A DNA stretch of 14,818 bases from positions 1 through 14,818 of the forward strand of contig JBDLID010000076.1 of NCBI GenBank assembly GCA_039715055.1, given 5' to 3'. This stretch comes from JBDLID01 sp039715055 (GTDB lineage: Bacteria; Desulfobacterota; Desulfobulbia; Desulfobulbales; Desulfocapsaceae). The translations under genes and the position numbers were made by a program. The notes under the pieces are model-generated. The model saw nothing but the letters and a program-made list of their open reading frames with translations. It searched no databases and was not told the DNA's origin. Numbering within the stretch: the stretch's first letter is position 1; the number at the start of each line of letters is the position of its first letter. Positions 6,243-13,434 of this stretch are shown here, piece after piece.

Positions 6243-8021
6243 ATGCGTTCTTCGGAAAAACAGGGGCTTGCCTCGGTCTCACCCTGGGTCCTTGCAGCGG
6301 CCTGCGGCCTGCTCACCATTATTATAACGGTATTTGCGGTCAACAATTATCGCCGGGAAAAGGCGTTGATGACCGATGTCCTGCTGGAGCGCGGCGCCAC
6401 TCTGATTCGTTTTGTCACCTCCGGAGCCCGTGCGTCTCTGATGACCGCCCTGCGGGAAAACCGTATCTCCGGGCACCGGCTGGCCGATCATGTCCATTCC
6501 ATTCTCGAGCACGGCTCTGAACATCCCGGAGTTCATCATATCACCCTGATGGACACGGCAGGCCGAATCCTTGTGAGTTCAGATGAAGAGTCCATCGGTA
6601 AGGTGCTCGATGAGGAAACGCTCTTGTTTATCAAGACCCTTGAGCTCGGAAAGGACGAACCGGGCAAGTTTCACTATCGGATGAATGACAAGGACAAGAC
6701 TCCGTCGTTCCAGGTGGCGGCATTCTTTCGTCCCATTGACCGGAGAAGGTTTGTTCAGCGCTTTCCAAACCATCCAATGATGATGCGGGGGCTGCCCGAG
6801 ATTGACCAGGTGTTGCAGCTGCAGTATTTTATCCTGGTGGAGTTGGATCTGGCCCAGTTTAACAAGGCGGTGAAACGGCAGCGTCTTCAGATTGTTGTCC
6901 TGTCCGTGGTCCTGCTGCTGGTAGGCATCGGCGGCTGGCTTTCTATCCTGACTCTTGAGCGGCTGAAGGGGTCGCAAAGCCGTTTGAGCCAGGTGCGGGC
7001 CTTTCGTGACAGCCTCATCACTTTTCTGCCGGTGGGATTGGTTGCCACCGACAACAGCGGCAAGATCCGGTTGTTCAATCAATTTACCGAGCAGATCTGT
7101 TCAGTCAGCGAAGCAGAAGTACTTGGCCAGTTACCGCCCAAGGTGCTGCCCCGGGTCATCAGTGAACCGCTGTCCACCAGAGGGCAGAAAGATGATGGTG
7201 ACAATGTCTATTTAAAAGAGGTTGAACTGTTTGATGGCAGGGGGAAACCGTTAATCCTGCAGCTCACAGCCCTTTCCGTGGTTGACAGTAAAGGGGATTT
7301 TGCCGGGCGTCTGCTCCTGATTCAGGATCTCAGCCAGGTTAAACGGCTCCAGGCCGAAGTAAGGCGCAATGAGCGGATGGCTGCTCTTGGCAAGATGGCT
7401 GCAGGGGTTGCCCATGAGCTCCGAAACCCGTTGAGTTCGATCAAGGGGCTGGCGGTACTGCTTGGTTCGAGATTTAAGAAAGAGAGCAGTGACTACCAGA
7501 CCGCCCATATCCTCACCGAAGAGGTGGACCGTCTCAATCGCTCCATCAGTGAACTGCTCGATTATTCACGTCCCCACGAACTGCAGAAAAAATCTTGTGA
7601 TCTTGGTGAGGTGATCAGTGAGGCATTGACCCTGATCCGTGTCGATGCGGAGGCGGCCGGTGTTGAGATCGGTGCTGAGTTTGACGCAGGGTATCCGGAG
7701 GTGGCGGTTGACCAGGACAAGATCAAGCAGGTTTTTCTTAATCTCTTCCTCAATTCTATCCAGGCAATGGAGTCAGGAGGGGAATTGCGGGTGGTGCTCG
7801 ATGAAAGGGCGGGCAGGCTCCGCTGCAGAGTGAGCGATACCGGCTGTGGACTGGATGCCGTGAGTCTGGCAAAGGTTTTTGATCCCTACTTCACAACAAA
7901 GCCCCAGGGCACAGGCCTGGGGCTTGCAATGTCAGCCAAGATCGTGGAGGAACACGGCGGCACCATCACCATGGCATCGGATCCGGGCAAAGGGACCACT
8001 GTCACCGTGATCTTAAGCTAG
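6243..8021 (+). CDS. Membrane-bound PAS sensor histidine kinase (NtrB/ZraS-like)
   Basis: This is a 592-residue protein. A transmembrane helix at about 14-34, a periplasmic sensor region to about 214, and a second helix at about 215-238 (VVLSVVLLLVGIGGWL) lead to a cytoplasmic PAS domain at about 248-365. The HisKA box MAAGVAHELRNPLSSIKG places the phosphorylated His at 391. HATPase motifs follow in order: N box NLFLNSIQAM, G1 DTGCGL, F box FDPYFTTK and G2 GTGLGLAM. All look intact, so autophosphorylation is expected. Kinases of this type usually pair with sigma-54 regulators, but no regulator gene is adjacent. There is no clear ribosome binding site before the ATG, so translation may depend on the upstream gene. 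The gene ends in a convergent overlap with the DUF4126 gene. Confidence 0.93.
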   Translation: MRSSEKQGLASVSPWVLAAACGLLTIIITVFAVNNYRREKALMTDVLLERGATLIRFVTSGARASLMTALRENRISGHRLADHVHSILEHGSEHPGVHHITLMDTAGRILVSSDEESIGKVLDEETLLFIKTLELGKDEPGKFHYRMNDKDKTPSFQVAAFFRPIDRRRFVQRFPNHPMMMRGLPEIDQVLQLQYFILVELDLAQFNKAVKRQRLQIVVLSVVLLLVGIGGWLSILTLERLKGSQSRLSQVRAFRDSLITFLPVGLVATDNSGKIRLFNQFTEQICSVSEAEVLGQLPPKVLPRVISEPLSTRGQKDDGDNVYLKEVELFDGRGKPLILQLTALSVVDSKGDFAGRLLLIQDLSQVKRLQAEVRRNERMAALGKMAAGVAHELRNPLSSIKGLAVLLGSRFKKESSDYQTAHILTEEVDRLNRSISELLDYSRPHELQKKSCDLGEVISEALTLIRVDAEAAGVEIGAEFDAGYPEVAVDQDKIKQVFLNLFLNSIQAMESGGELRVVLDERAGRLRCRVSDTGCGLDAVSLAKVFDPYFTTKPQGTGLGLAMSAKIVEEHGGTITMASDPGKGTTVTVILS

Positions 8022-8708
8022 TTCGTTGGAAGAACCGCCTTTTTCCGGCAGTTCCGGGGCTGGCGGTGTCACGCCACCGGCTGCGGGAGTGGCAGCGACC
8101 GGCTCCCTGCTGAACAGTTGAGCGATTTTGGCAATCAGTACCTTGATCCCGCGCCAGATTTTGGGCAGTGCCCAGATGGCGAAAAGGATAAAGAGAACAA
8201 AAAATGCCAGGAAAGCGAGGGGGTAATGGAGCGCGGCCCAGAGGCCGCCGATAACCAATACGTCTTCACTGAGTGAGGCCGTCCAGTTGGTAATCGGTTC
8301 CGGTGAAGTGTTGATGAGAACCCTTGAGCCGGCCTTGATGGCATGGGTGGTAGCTGAAACTCCGCCGCCGAGGATACCAGCGACAATAACCATTGCCGGA
8401 TTCACCTCACCGACGGCTCCGGCGGCCAGCAGGACGCCTGCCGGAATCCGGATAAAGGAGTGGATGGTGTCCCAGCCGGTATCGACGCCAGGCGTCTTGT
8501 CGGCAAAAAATTCAACAAGGTACATGAGGCAGGCGGCGCTGATAACCATCGGCTGCTGGAGTACCTGGAGCTGTTCGGGAAGGACAATGTTACCGGTTGC
8601 GCCAAGGATTCCGAGAACACCGATGGTGGCGTACAGGTTAATCCCGGCGGCCCAGGCTGTCCCCATTGTCAGAGAGATCGTTGTAATCAGTTGCTGGTAG
8701 GCATCCAT
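8013..8708 (-). CDS. DUF4126 family integral membrane protein
   Basis: This is a 231-residue protein. GAGGAAAA lies about 6 nt before the ATG. Several hydrophobic segments are visible: ISLTMGTAWAAGINLYATIG near the N-terminus, VISAACLMYLVEFF, IPAGVLLAAGAVG, VIVAGILGGGVSATTHAIKA, and a C-terminal LAFLAFFVLFILFAIWAL. The stretch ATTHAIKAGSRVLINTSPEP is characteristic of DUF4126. The last 35 residues form a Pro/Ala-rich cytoplasmic tail. The function of the family is not established. Its stop codon (TAA, read from 8013-8015) lies within the last codons of the convergent histidine kinase, sharing TTAAGCTAG. The 60-aa gene upstream is on the same strand and probably co-transcribed. Confidence 0.88.
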   Translation of the reverse strand: MDAYQQLITTISLTMGTAWAAGINLYATIGVLGILGATGNIVLPEQLQVLQQPMVISAACLMYLVEFFADKTPGVDTGWDTIHSFIRIPAGVLLAAGAVGEVNPAMVIVAGILGGGVSATTHAIKAGSRVLINTSPEPITNWTASLSEDVLVIGGLWAALHYPLAFLAFFVLFILFAIWALPKIWRGIKVLIAKIAQLFSREPVAATPAAGGVTPPAPELPEKGGSSNELA

Positions 8709-8766
8709 TGTTGTTTTCCTCTTATGTTATCTGAGAACCTGCTCCGGGAGTATCCCGCCATCGGTC

Positions 8767-8949
8767 TCAGCTGTTCTTTTTTTCATCAAAGTGCTTGTCG
8801 AGAAAGTCACACTCCAGAGGAGATAAATCGTGCAGCCGTTCAACCTCGTGGAGTAATTCCAACCGGCTTTTTTGCGGGTGCTTTTCAAGAAGCTCGCAGA
8901 AGCTGGTCAGCGCTTTTTTCAATTTCTCCGTCGGCAATACTGTAGGCAT
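8767..8949 (-). CDS. Small helical hypothetical protein (60 aa)
   Basis: The start is placed at the ATG whose complement is 8947-8949 because GAGGA lies about 6 nt upstream; the longer reading to 8988 lacks such a site. The protein is acidic to neutral, strongly helical and charged (KLKKALTSFCELLEKHPQKS, then a LSPLECDFLDKHF motif). It has two Cys but no zinc-site spacing, no signal peptide and no membrane segment. I do not recognise it. It is 58 bp upstream of the DUF4126 gene on the same strand. Confidence 0.6.
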   Translation of the reverse strand: MPTVLPTEKLKKALTSFCELLEKHPQKSRLELLHEVERLHDLSPLECDFLDKHFDEKKNS

Positions 8950-8986
8950 GGTTTCCTCGTTTGACAATGGGTGATCGATTAACCTC

Positions 8987-9021
8987 AATATTTCAGTGAA
9001 TTAAGCCTGTGCTGAAAATAT
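8987..9021 (-). repeat. Imperfect hairpin between glgB and the downstream gene
   Basis: AATATTTCAG (8987-8996) and CTGAAAATAT (9012-9021) pair with one irregular position around a 15-nt loop, starting about 16 nt past the glgB stop on the minus strand. There is no T-tract on that strand, so termination is doubtful. Confidence 0.3.
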
Positions 9022-9037
9022 CTGTGCAATATCAGGG

Positions 9038-11242
9038 CTAATCAACCGGTTTGAGGACAATCCCGGCAAGGGGCGGTACCGTGATAGTGCACTGAAAGGG
9101 TGCCTGGGCATAGGGAATGTTCGTAGGGACATACTCGGGGTGCTGATTGGCACCGGAACCGCCGTACTCCGTGTCGTCGGAACAGAAGACCACCCGGTAG
9201 GTCCTGTCGGTGGGCAGGCCGGTTTTGTAGTGGTGCAGGGTCTGCGGGGTATGGTTGAGAAGGCAGACCAGGTGGTCGTCGCTGTTTTTGGCGTAGCGGA
9301 CAAAGGAGATGATGGAGTTGTCGCGATCTTCCAGGTCAAGCCAGCGGAACCCCTCGATGTTGAAATCCTGTTCCCATAGGCTGGGGTTTTCCCGGTAGAA
9401 GCTGTTCAGCTCACCTGTGAAAAACAGGGCCTGCTGATGAAGTTCATTTTCCTTGAGCAGGTGAAAGTCGAGACTCTGCTTGCAATTCCACTCAATCCAC
9501 TGGCCGTACTCTCCTCCCATGAACAGCAGCTTTTTGCCGGGGTGGAGCCACATCCCGAGAAGCAGCAGCCTCAAGTTGGCAAATTTCTGCCAGAGGTCGC
9601 CGGGCATTCGGTCGAGCAGCGATTTCTTACCGTGCACCACCTCGTCGTGGGAAAGCGGCAGGATAAAGTTTTCCGAAAATGCATACATGATGGAAAAAGT
9701 AAGACTGTTATGATCATAGCGGCGATAGAGTGGATCGGTGCTGAAATAACTGAGGATGTCATTCATCCAGCCCATGTTCCACTTGAAGCCGAAGCCGAGG
9801 CCGCCTTCATCGGCAGGTTTTGAGACACCGTAAAAGGAGGTGGACTCCTCGGCGATCATCAGCGTTCCCGGGTGACGCTGGTAGACGATGGAGTTGAGGT
9901 GCTTCAGAAACTCGATGGCGTCAAGGTTTTCCTTACCGCCGTAACGGTTTGGCACCCACTCACCTTCCTCCCTGGAGTAGTCGAGATAAAGCATGGAGGC
10001 CACTGCATCGACCCGCAGTCCGTCGATATGATAGATGTCGAGCCAGAAGAGGGCATTGGCAATGAGAAAGTTTGAGACCTCCTTGCGCCCGTAGTTATAG
10101 ATCAGGGTGCCCCATTCGGGGTGTGATCCCTGGCGCGGATCTTCGTGTTCAAAAAGAGCGGTGCCGTCAAAACGGATCAGGCTGTGGGAGTCCTTGGGAA
10201 AGTGGGCCGGTACCCAGTCCAGCAGAACACCGATGGATTCCTGGTGGCAGCGATCCACAAAGTACATGAAATCGTCAGGTGTGCCGTGCCGGCTGGTGAC
10301 GCTGAAGGGACCGGTGATCTGATAGCCCCACGATTCATCCAGGGGATGTTCCATGACCGGCATCAGTTCGATATGGGTGAAACCGAGCTCTTTGACGTAG
10401 GGGAGCAGCTTGTCGGCCAGTTCACGGAAGGTGAAAAAACGTTCGGGGTTGTTTGGGTCCCTCTGCCATGAACCGGGATGAACCTCGTAGATGGACATGG
10501 GGCCGTCGTAAGGGGAACTTTCCTTCTTGGCCTGCTGCCAATCATCATCGTTCCACTGATAGGAAAAAATATCTCTGGTGACTGATGCCGTCTTGGGACG
10601 GATTTCGCCGTAGAACTGGAACGGGTCGGTTTTGACAAAGACCTCACCGGACTGACTTCTGATCTCAAATTTGTAGGGTTCGTCCTCACCTATACCGGGA
10701 AGAAAGAGCTCCCATATTCCTGACGAGCCAAGGGAACGCATGGGGTGAACACGGCCGTCCCAGCCGTTGAAGTTGCCAAGCACCGATACCCTGGCGGCAG
10801 CCGGAGCCCAGACACGAAACATGGTGCCATTAATTTTGGACAGCATCATCTGGTGGGCGCCCATCTGTCTGTAAAGCTCGTAGTTGGTGCCGAAGTTGAA
10901 GAGATACTTGTCCTGTTCCTGGAGGGCGGGCAGAAAACGGTAAGGGTCGTTGATCAGGTTGCTGACCCCGTCGGTATAGGTGATTCGAAACTGATAGTTG
11001 TATGGGTCCAGGTTCTGGTCGGCACATTGCGAGCGATCAAGCTCAAGCTCAAAAAGGCCGTGGTCGTGAACTTTGGCCATGGGTTTTTCAATGGCCTCTG
11101 TAACCAGGTCGATGGATTTGGCGTGGGGCTGAAAGGTGCGAATGAGGACTTTTTTTTCATCAGGCCCTGTAAAGTGGACACCCAGGACCATGAAAGGGTC
11201 GTGATGATTGGCATTGAGGATACGTTCGATTTGCTCTGTCAT
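9038..11242 (-). CDS. glgB: 1,4-alpha-glucan branching enzyme (GH13)
   Basis: This enzyme makes alpha-1,6 branches in cytoplasmic glycogen by transferring cut alpha-1,4 chains. The start is set at the ATG complementary to 11240-11242, preceded by AAGGTGA; a TTG 17 codons upstream lacks support. The 734 residues match usual GlgB length. An N-terminal module (HHDPFMVLGVH) is followed by a CBM48 domain (FRVWAPAAARVSVLGNFNGW) and the TIM barrel. Conserved regions are present: WVPAHFPKD, GLRVDAV with nucleophile Asp412, MIAEES with acid/base Glu465, and LSHDEVVHGK with Asp533. Spacing between the catalytic residues agrees with the E. coli enzyme. No other glycogen genes are in the window. Confidence 0.97.
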   Translation of the reverse strand: MTEQIERILNANHHDPFMVLGVHFTGPDEKKVLIRTFQPHAKSIDLVTEAIEKPMAKVHDHGLFELELDRSQCADQNLDPYNYQFRITYTDGVSNLINDPYRFLPALQEQDKYLFNFGTNYELYRQMGAHQMMLSKINGTMFRVWAPAAARVSVLGNFNGWDGRVHPMRSLGSSGIWELFLPGIGEDEPYKFEIRSQSGEVFVKTDPFQFYGEIRPKTASVTRDIFSYQWNDDDWQQAKKESSPYDGPMSIYEVHPGSWQRDPNNPERFFTFRELADKLLPYVKELGFTHIELMPVMEHPLDESWGYQITGPFSVTSRHGTPDDFMYFVDRCHQESIGVLLDWVPAHFPKDSHSLIRFDGTALFEHEDPRQGSHPEWGTLIYNYGRKEVSNFLIANALFWLDIYHIDGLRVDAVASMLYLDYSREEGEWVPNRYGGKENLDAIEFLKHLNSIVYQRHPGTLMIAEESTSFYGVSKPADEGGLGFGFKWNMGWMNDILSYFSTDPLYRRYDHNSLTFSIMYAFSENFILPLSHDEVVHGKKSLLDRMPGDLWQKFANLRLLLLGMWLHPGKKLLFMGGEYGQWIEWNCKQSLDFHLLKENELHQQALFFTGELNSFYRENPSLWEQDFNIEGFRWLDLEDRDNSIISFVRYAKNSDDHLVCLLNHTPQTLHHYKTGLPTDRTYRVVFCSDDTEYGGSGANQHPEYVPTNIPYAQAPFQCTITVPPLAGIVLKPVD

Positions 11243-11363
11243 GAGTTCACCTTGGGAAAGCAATCTGTCGGACAAAAGATCTGAGTTGTCCAACCTTGTA
11301 AAAAGCGTAACTATTCAGCCAAAAAGGTAAAACTACTAAAATCAACGCAATGTAACTGTTCAG

Positions 11364-11477
11364 GTAAGCGTAGACTCCGGATGTACTTTAGATACGTACT
11401 GGCATAAGGTCGCAGCATACCGGTGTTATGTACGACCATATGATCGTACGCAGGTAAAGTGCATCTGAATACTTATT
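11364..11477. repeat. Imperfect long inverted repeat, possible MITE remnant
   Basis: The left arm begins GTAAGCGTAGACTCCGGATG (11364 on) and continues to TACTTTA at 11390. The right arm, TAAAGTGCATCTGAATACTT at 11455 on, is its inverted complement with three substitutions and two small gaps. Between them, CGTAC...GTACG and CATAA...TTATG pairs give internal hairpins. The GTAAGCG end resembles terminal repeats of IS66-like elements, which is from memory and uncertain. No matching 8-bp target duplication is visible. Confidence 0.45.
11430..11449. repeat. 20-bp near-palindrome centred on CATATG
   Basis: GTACGACCATATGATCGTAC is self-complementary except for one C/A pair. It lies inside the larger inverted repeat and could be its loop-end hairpin or a protein-binding operator. 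Confidence 0.5.
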
Positions 11478-11623
11478 AAAAATCTTAACAGAATCATAAT
11501 GGGAAATATAGCTGTTTTGTCAAGATCATATGTCACATGACAACTTTTTCGGCGAGGTTTTATTAGGAAGAGAGGCGCGAGGCGTCATTGAATCTTGACT
11601 GCTTAAGAAAATCTCTGATAAAA

Positions 11624-11638
11624 TTAAGGTGGCCTTAA
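11624..11638. promoter_or_regulatory. TTAAGG-TGG-CCTTAA palindrome just upstream of yqgE/algH
   Basis: A perfect 6-bp inverted repeat with 3-nt spacer ends 4 nt before the ATG at 11643. It could be an operator or a small hairpin masking the start. Its AAGGTGG half is the only ribosome-binding-like sequence near that ATG. Confidence 0.35.
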
Positions 11639-11642
11639 GTAA

Positions 11643-12251
11643 ATGAGCAGGCAGTATATTTCACAACAATCAGGGCAACCCGCTTTTATGACGGCAATAA
11701 TAGATAACCTCACCGGTTCTTTTCTCATCTCCACACCGAAGATGCCCGATCCGCGTTTTGCCGAGCAGGTGATCTATATCTGTGCTCACAATGAAGATGG
11801 AGCAATGGGGCTGGCCATCAATATGCCTAACCCTGCCATAACCCTCAACGAAGTGCTCAGCAGTGCCAGCCTGCCGGTCCCGGCCACCATGCTGCCGCCG
11901 GTTTATATTGGAGGCCCGGTGGAACTTGAATCCGCCTTCATCCTTTACAGTTCGGGTTACCAGGCAAATTATCAGCTTGAAGTGACCGCGACCATTTCCC
12001 TGTCGCGGGAGTCCAAGGTGCTGGAGGATATTGCCAGGGGGCAGGGGCCTGAAAAATATATCTTTCTACTCGGTTATGCCGGGTGGGGGCCGGGACAGCT
12101 TGAGGCGGAGCTGATGAACGAGGGCTGGTTGACAGTCCCCGGTGATGACCGAATCATCTTTGACATAGCCGATGACAAAAAGTGGAAGGAGGCGGCGCTG
12201 CTCTGCGGAGTGGATATCTCCACCTTTGGCGACATGGTCGGTAATGCGTGA
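11643..12251 (+). CDS. yqgE: UPF0301 family protein YqgE/AlgH
   Basis: This is a 202-residue soluble protein. From residue 21 it follows the family pattern: NLTGSFLISTPKMPDPRFAE, then VIYICAHNEDGAMGLAINMP, then PVYIGGPVELESAFIL and a distal LLGYAGWGPGQLEAELMNEG. Family length is about 185-190 residues from the NLTG motif region, so the start may instead be the second Met, ATG 11688, which would remove a polar 15-residue extension. The ATG at 11643 has only a distant AAGGTGG. The molecular function of YqgE/AlgH is not settled. AlgH was named for an effect on alginate regulation in Pseudomonas, and no such context exists here. A G-rich repeat array begins a few bases after the stop. Confidence 0.92.
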   Translation: MSRQYISQQSGQPAFMTAIIDNLTGSFLISTPKMPDPRFAEQVIYICAHNEDGAMGLAINMPNPAITLNEVLSSASLPVPATMLPPVYIGGPVELESAFILYSSGYQANYQLEVTATISLSRESKVLEDIARGQGPEKYIFLLGYAGWGPGQLEAELMNEGWLTVPGDDRIIFDIADDKKWKEAALLCGVDISTFGDMVGNA

Positions 12252-12253
12252 AA

Positions 12254-12400
12254 GAAGGGTGAAGGGTTTAGGGTATAAGGTTTAGGGTTTAAGGACTAAG
12301 GAAGGGCATAAGAACAGGGTGAAGGGTTTAAGGTGTAGAGTGTAGGGTTTAAGGACTCAGAAAGGCGTAAGAACGGGGTGCAGGGTTTAGGGTGCCGGGA
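12254..12400. repeat. Degenerate GGGTTTA-type array with a 60-bp tandem unit
   Basis: G-rich on the plus strand. Unit 1 (12257-12316) and unit 2 (12317-12375) are similar; each begins GGGTGAAGGGTTTA, contains TTTAAGGACT and ends with TAAGAAC. A third partial unit starts at 12376 (GGGTGCAGGGTTTAGGG). The smaller theme is GGG(T)TTTA/GGGTATA. The array starts three bases after the yqgE stop codon. Confidence 0.85.
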
Positions 12401-12442
12401 ATTCTGCATGTTGGGTTAAACAGAGGGTGACCGGCGTCAATT

Positions 12443-13159
12443 TTATTTTCTTTCTTCCTCAACCACCCGATTTTTCAGGGTGCCTATCTTTTCAATCTCC
12501 ACCTCCACCACGTCGCCGTGGCAAAGCGGGCCTACACCTGATGGGGTGCCGGTTATGATGATGTCACCTGGTTCCAGGGTGAAGTTGGTGGAGACAAAAG
12601 CGACCAGTTCATTGATTTTGAAGATCATCTGGCGAGTGTTTGAACTCTGCTCCACTTTCCCGTTAAGGCGGCAGACAATGTCAAGGTTCTGCGGGTCGCC
12701 GATGTCACCCGGCTCGACGATGATTGGCCCGATGGGGCCGAATGTGTCCAGTGATTTTCCCCGGTACCAGCCCGACTTGTCACTGCGCTGAAGGTTCCGT
12801 TGGCTCACATCATTAAAGCAGGTGAACCCGAGGATATGATCCATCACCTCGTCCGCTGCAATGTTTTTGATCCGATCCTTGATGATGATTGCAAGCTCCG
12901 CCTCATGATCGGTCCTGAGGTTGTCAAACCCATACTTTTTAAGAAATGCCGGGATAACAATCTCTTCGTCTGGGCCAATAAGGACATTTGGAGTCTTGGG
13001 AAAGAGCACCGGTTCCTCGGGAATTTCGTCAGTAAAATTCTGAACATTAACCGATTCGCTTTCCTTGATGTGCTCAAGATAATTGAGCCCAAGGGCAACA
13101 ATTTTGGTCGGAGCAACAGTATATTCACCGCCGCCGCTAAGTGGAAGAATGATGTCCAT
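12443..13159 (-). CDS. Fumarylacetoacetate hydrolase (FAH) family protein
   Basis: This is a 238-residue protein from the ATG complementary to 13157-13159; a GTG one codon upstream is better spaced from AAGGA and may be the real start. The FAH catalytic core is complete: IVALGLNYLEHIKE, PVLFPKTPNVLIGP, metal-ligand region DHEAELAIII, the FNDVSQRNLQ segment with a third acidic ligand, KSLDTFGPIGP, and the terminal DIIITGTPSGVGP. Single-domain members of this size are acylpyruvases, oxaloacetate tautomerases or decarboxylases, or aromatic-degradation hydratases; the substrate cannot be told here. Mg2+ or Mn2+ dependence is known for the family. The gene stands alone between two repeat arrays, with no aromatic-pathway neighbours. 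Confidence 0.9.
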   Translation of the reverse strand: MDIILPLSGGGEYTVAPTKIVALGLNYLEHIKESESVNVQNFTDEIPEEPVLFPKTPNVLIGPDEEIVIPAFLKKYGFDNLRTDHEAELAIIIKDRIKNIAADEVMDHILGFTCFNDVSQRNLQRSDKSGWYRGKSLDTFGPIGPIIVEPGDIGDPQNLDIVCRLNGKVEQSSNTRQMIFKINELVAFVSTNFTLEPGDIIITGTPSGVGPLCHGDVVEVEIEKIGTLKNRVVEEERK

Positions 13160-13192
13160 CACAGTAGTGTATCCTTTGGTTGTAAAAAAATG

Positions 13193-13434
13193 GCCCCTAA
13201 CCACTGACCACCCTCAAGCCGTTCTTTTTGTCTTTCCCTATACCCAAAACCTTTTCCTTCTACCTTACACCTTTTACCTTACACCCTTCCTTACACCCTA
13301 TACCCTCAAGTTGAAAAATAGCCGCTAACCCTGAGCACCCACAAGCCTTTCTTTTTGTCTTTCCCTATACCCCAAACCTTAAACCCTAAACCCTTCCTTA
13401 TCCCTTTCCCTAAACCCTAAACCCTCTACCCTTC
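13193..13434. repeat. C-rich (CCCTAAA) array with a duplicated ~61-bp segment
   Basis: Segments at 13193-13253 and 13321-13381 are direct repeats sharing TTCTTTTTGTCTTTCCCTAT and similar CTAACC...CAAGCC flanks, offset by about 127 bp. Between and after them are degenerate CCTTACACC, CCCTATACC and CCCTAAACC motifs. Read on the minus strand, the array begins GAAGGGTAGAGGGTTTAGGG (13434-13415), almost the same as the start of the array at 12254. It overlaps the 3' end of the transporter gene, whose TAG (13426-13428) is inside the array. Confidence 0.85.

Larger units (their letters stand above)
11243..11642. other. 400-bp divergent intergenic region between glgB and yqgE/algH
   Basis: It should hold promoters for both divergent genes but no convincing consensus pair can be assigned. 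It contains an imperfect inverted repeat of about 115 bp (11364-11477), two similar GTAACTnTTCAG stretches (near 11307 and 11352), an AT-rich block (11465-11515), and a TTAAGG/CCTTAA palindrome just before the plus-strand gene. No gene was found in it. Confidence 0.5.

Noticed and set aside
9140..11284. Plus-strand ORFs opposite glgB
   Set aside because: Shadows of a complete branching enzyme on the minus strand.
12254..13434. CRISPR array
   Set aside because: Units are contiguous and degenerate with no unique spacers and no cas genes nearby.
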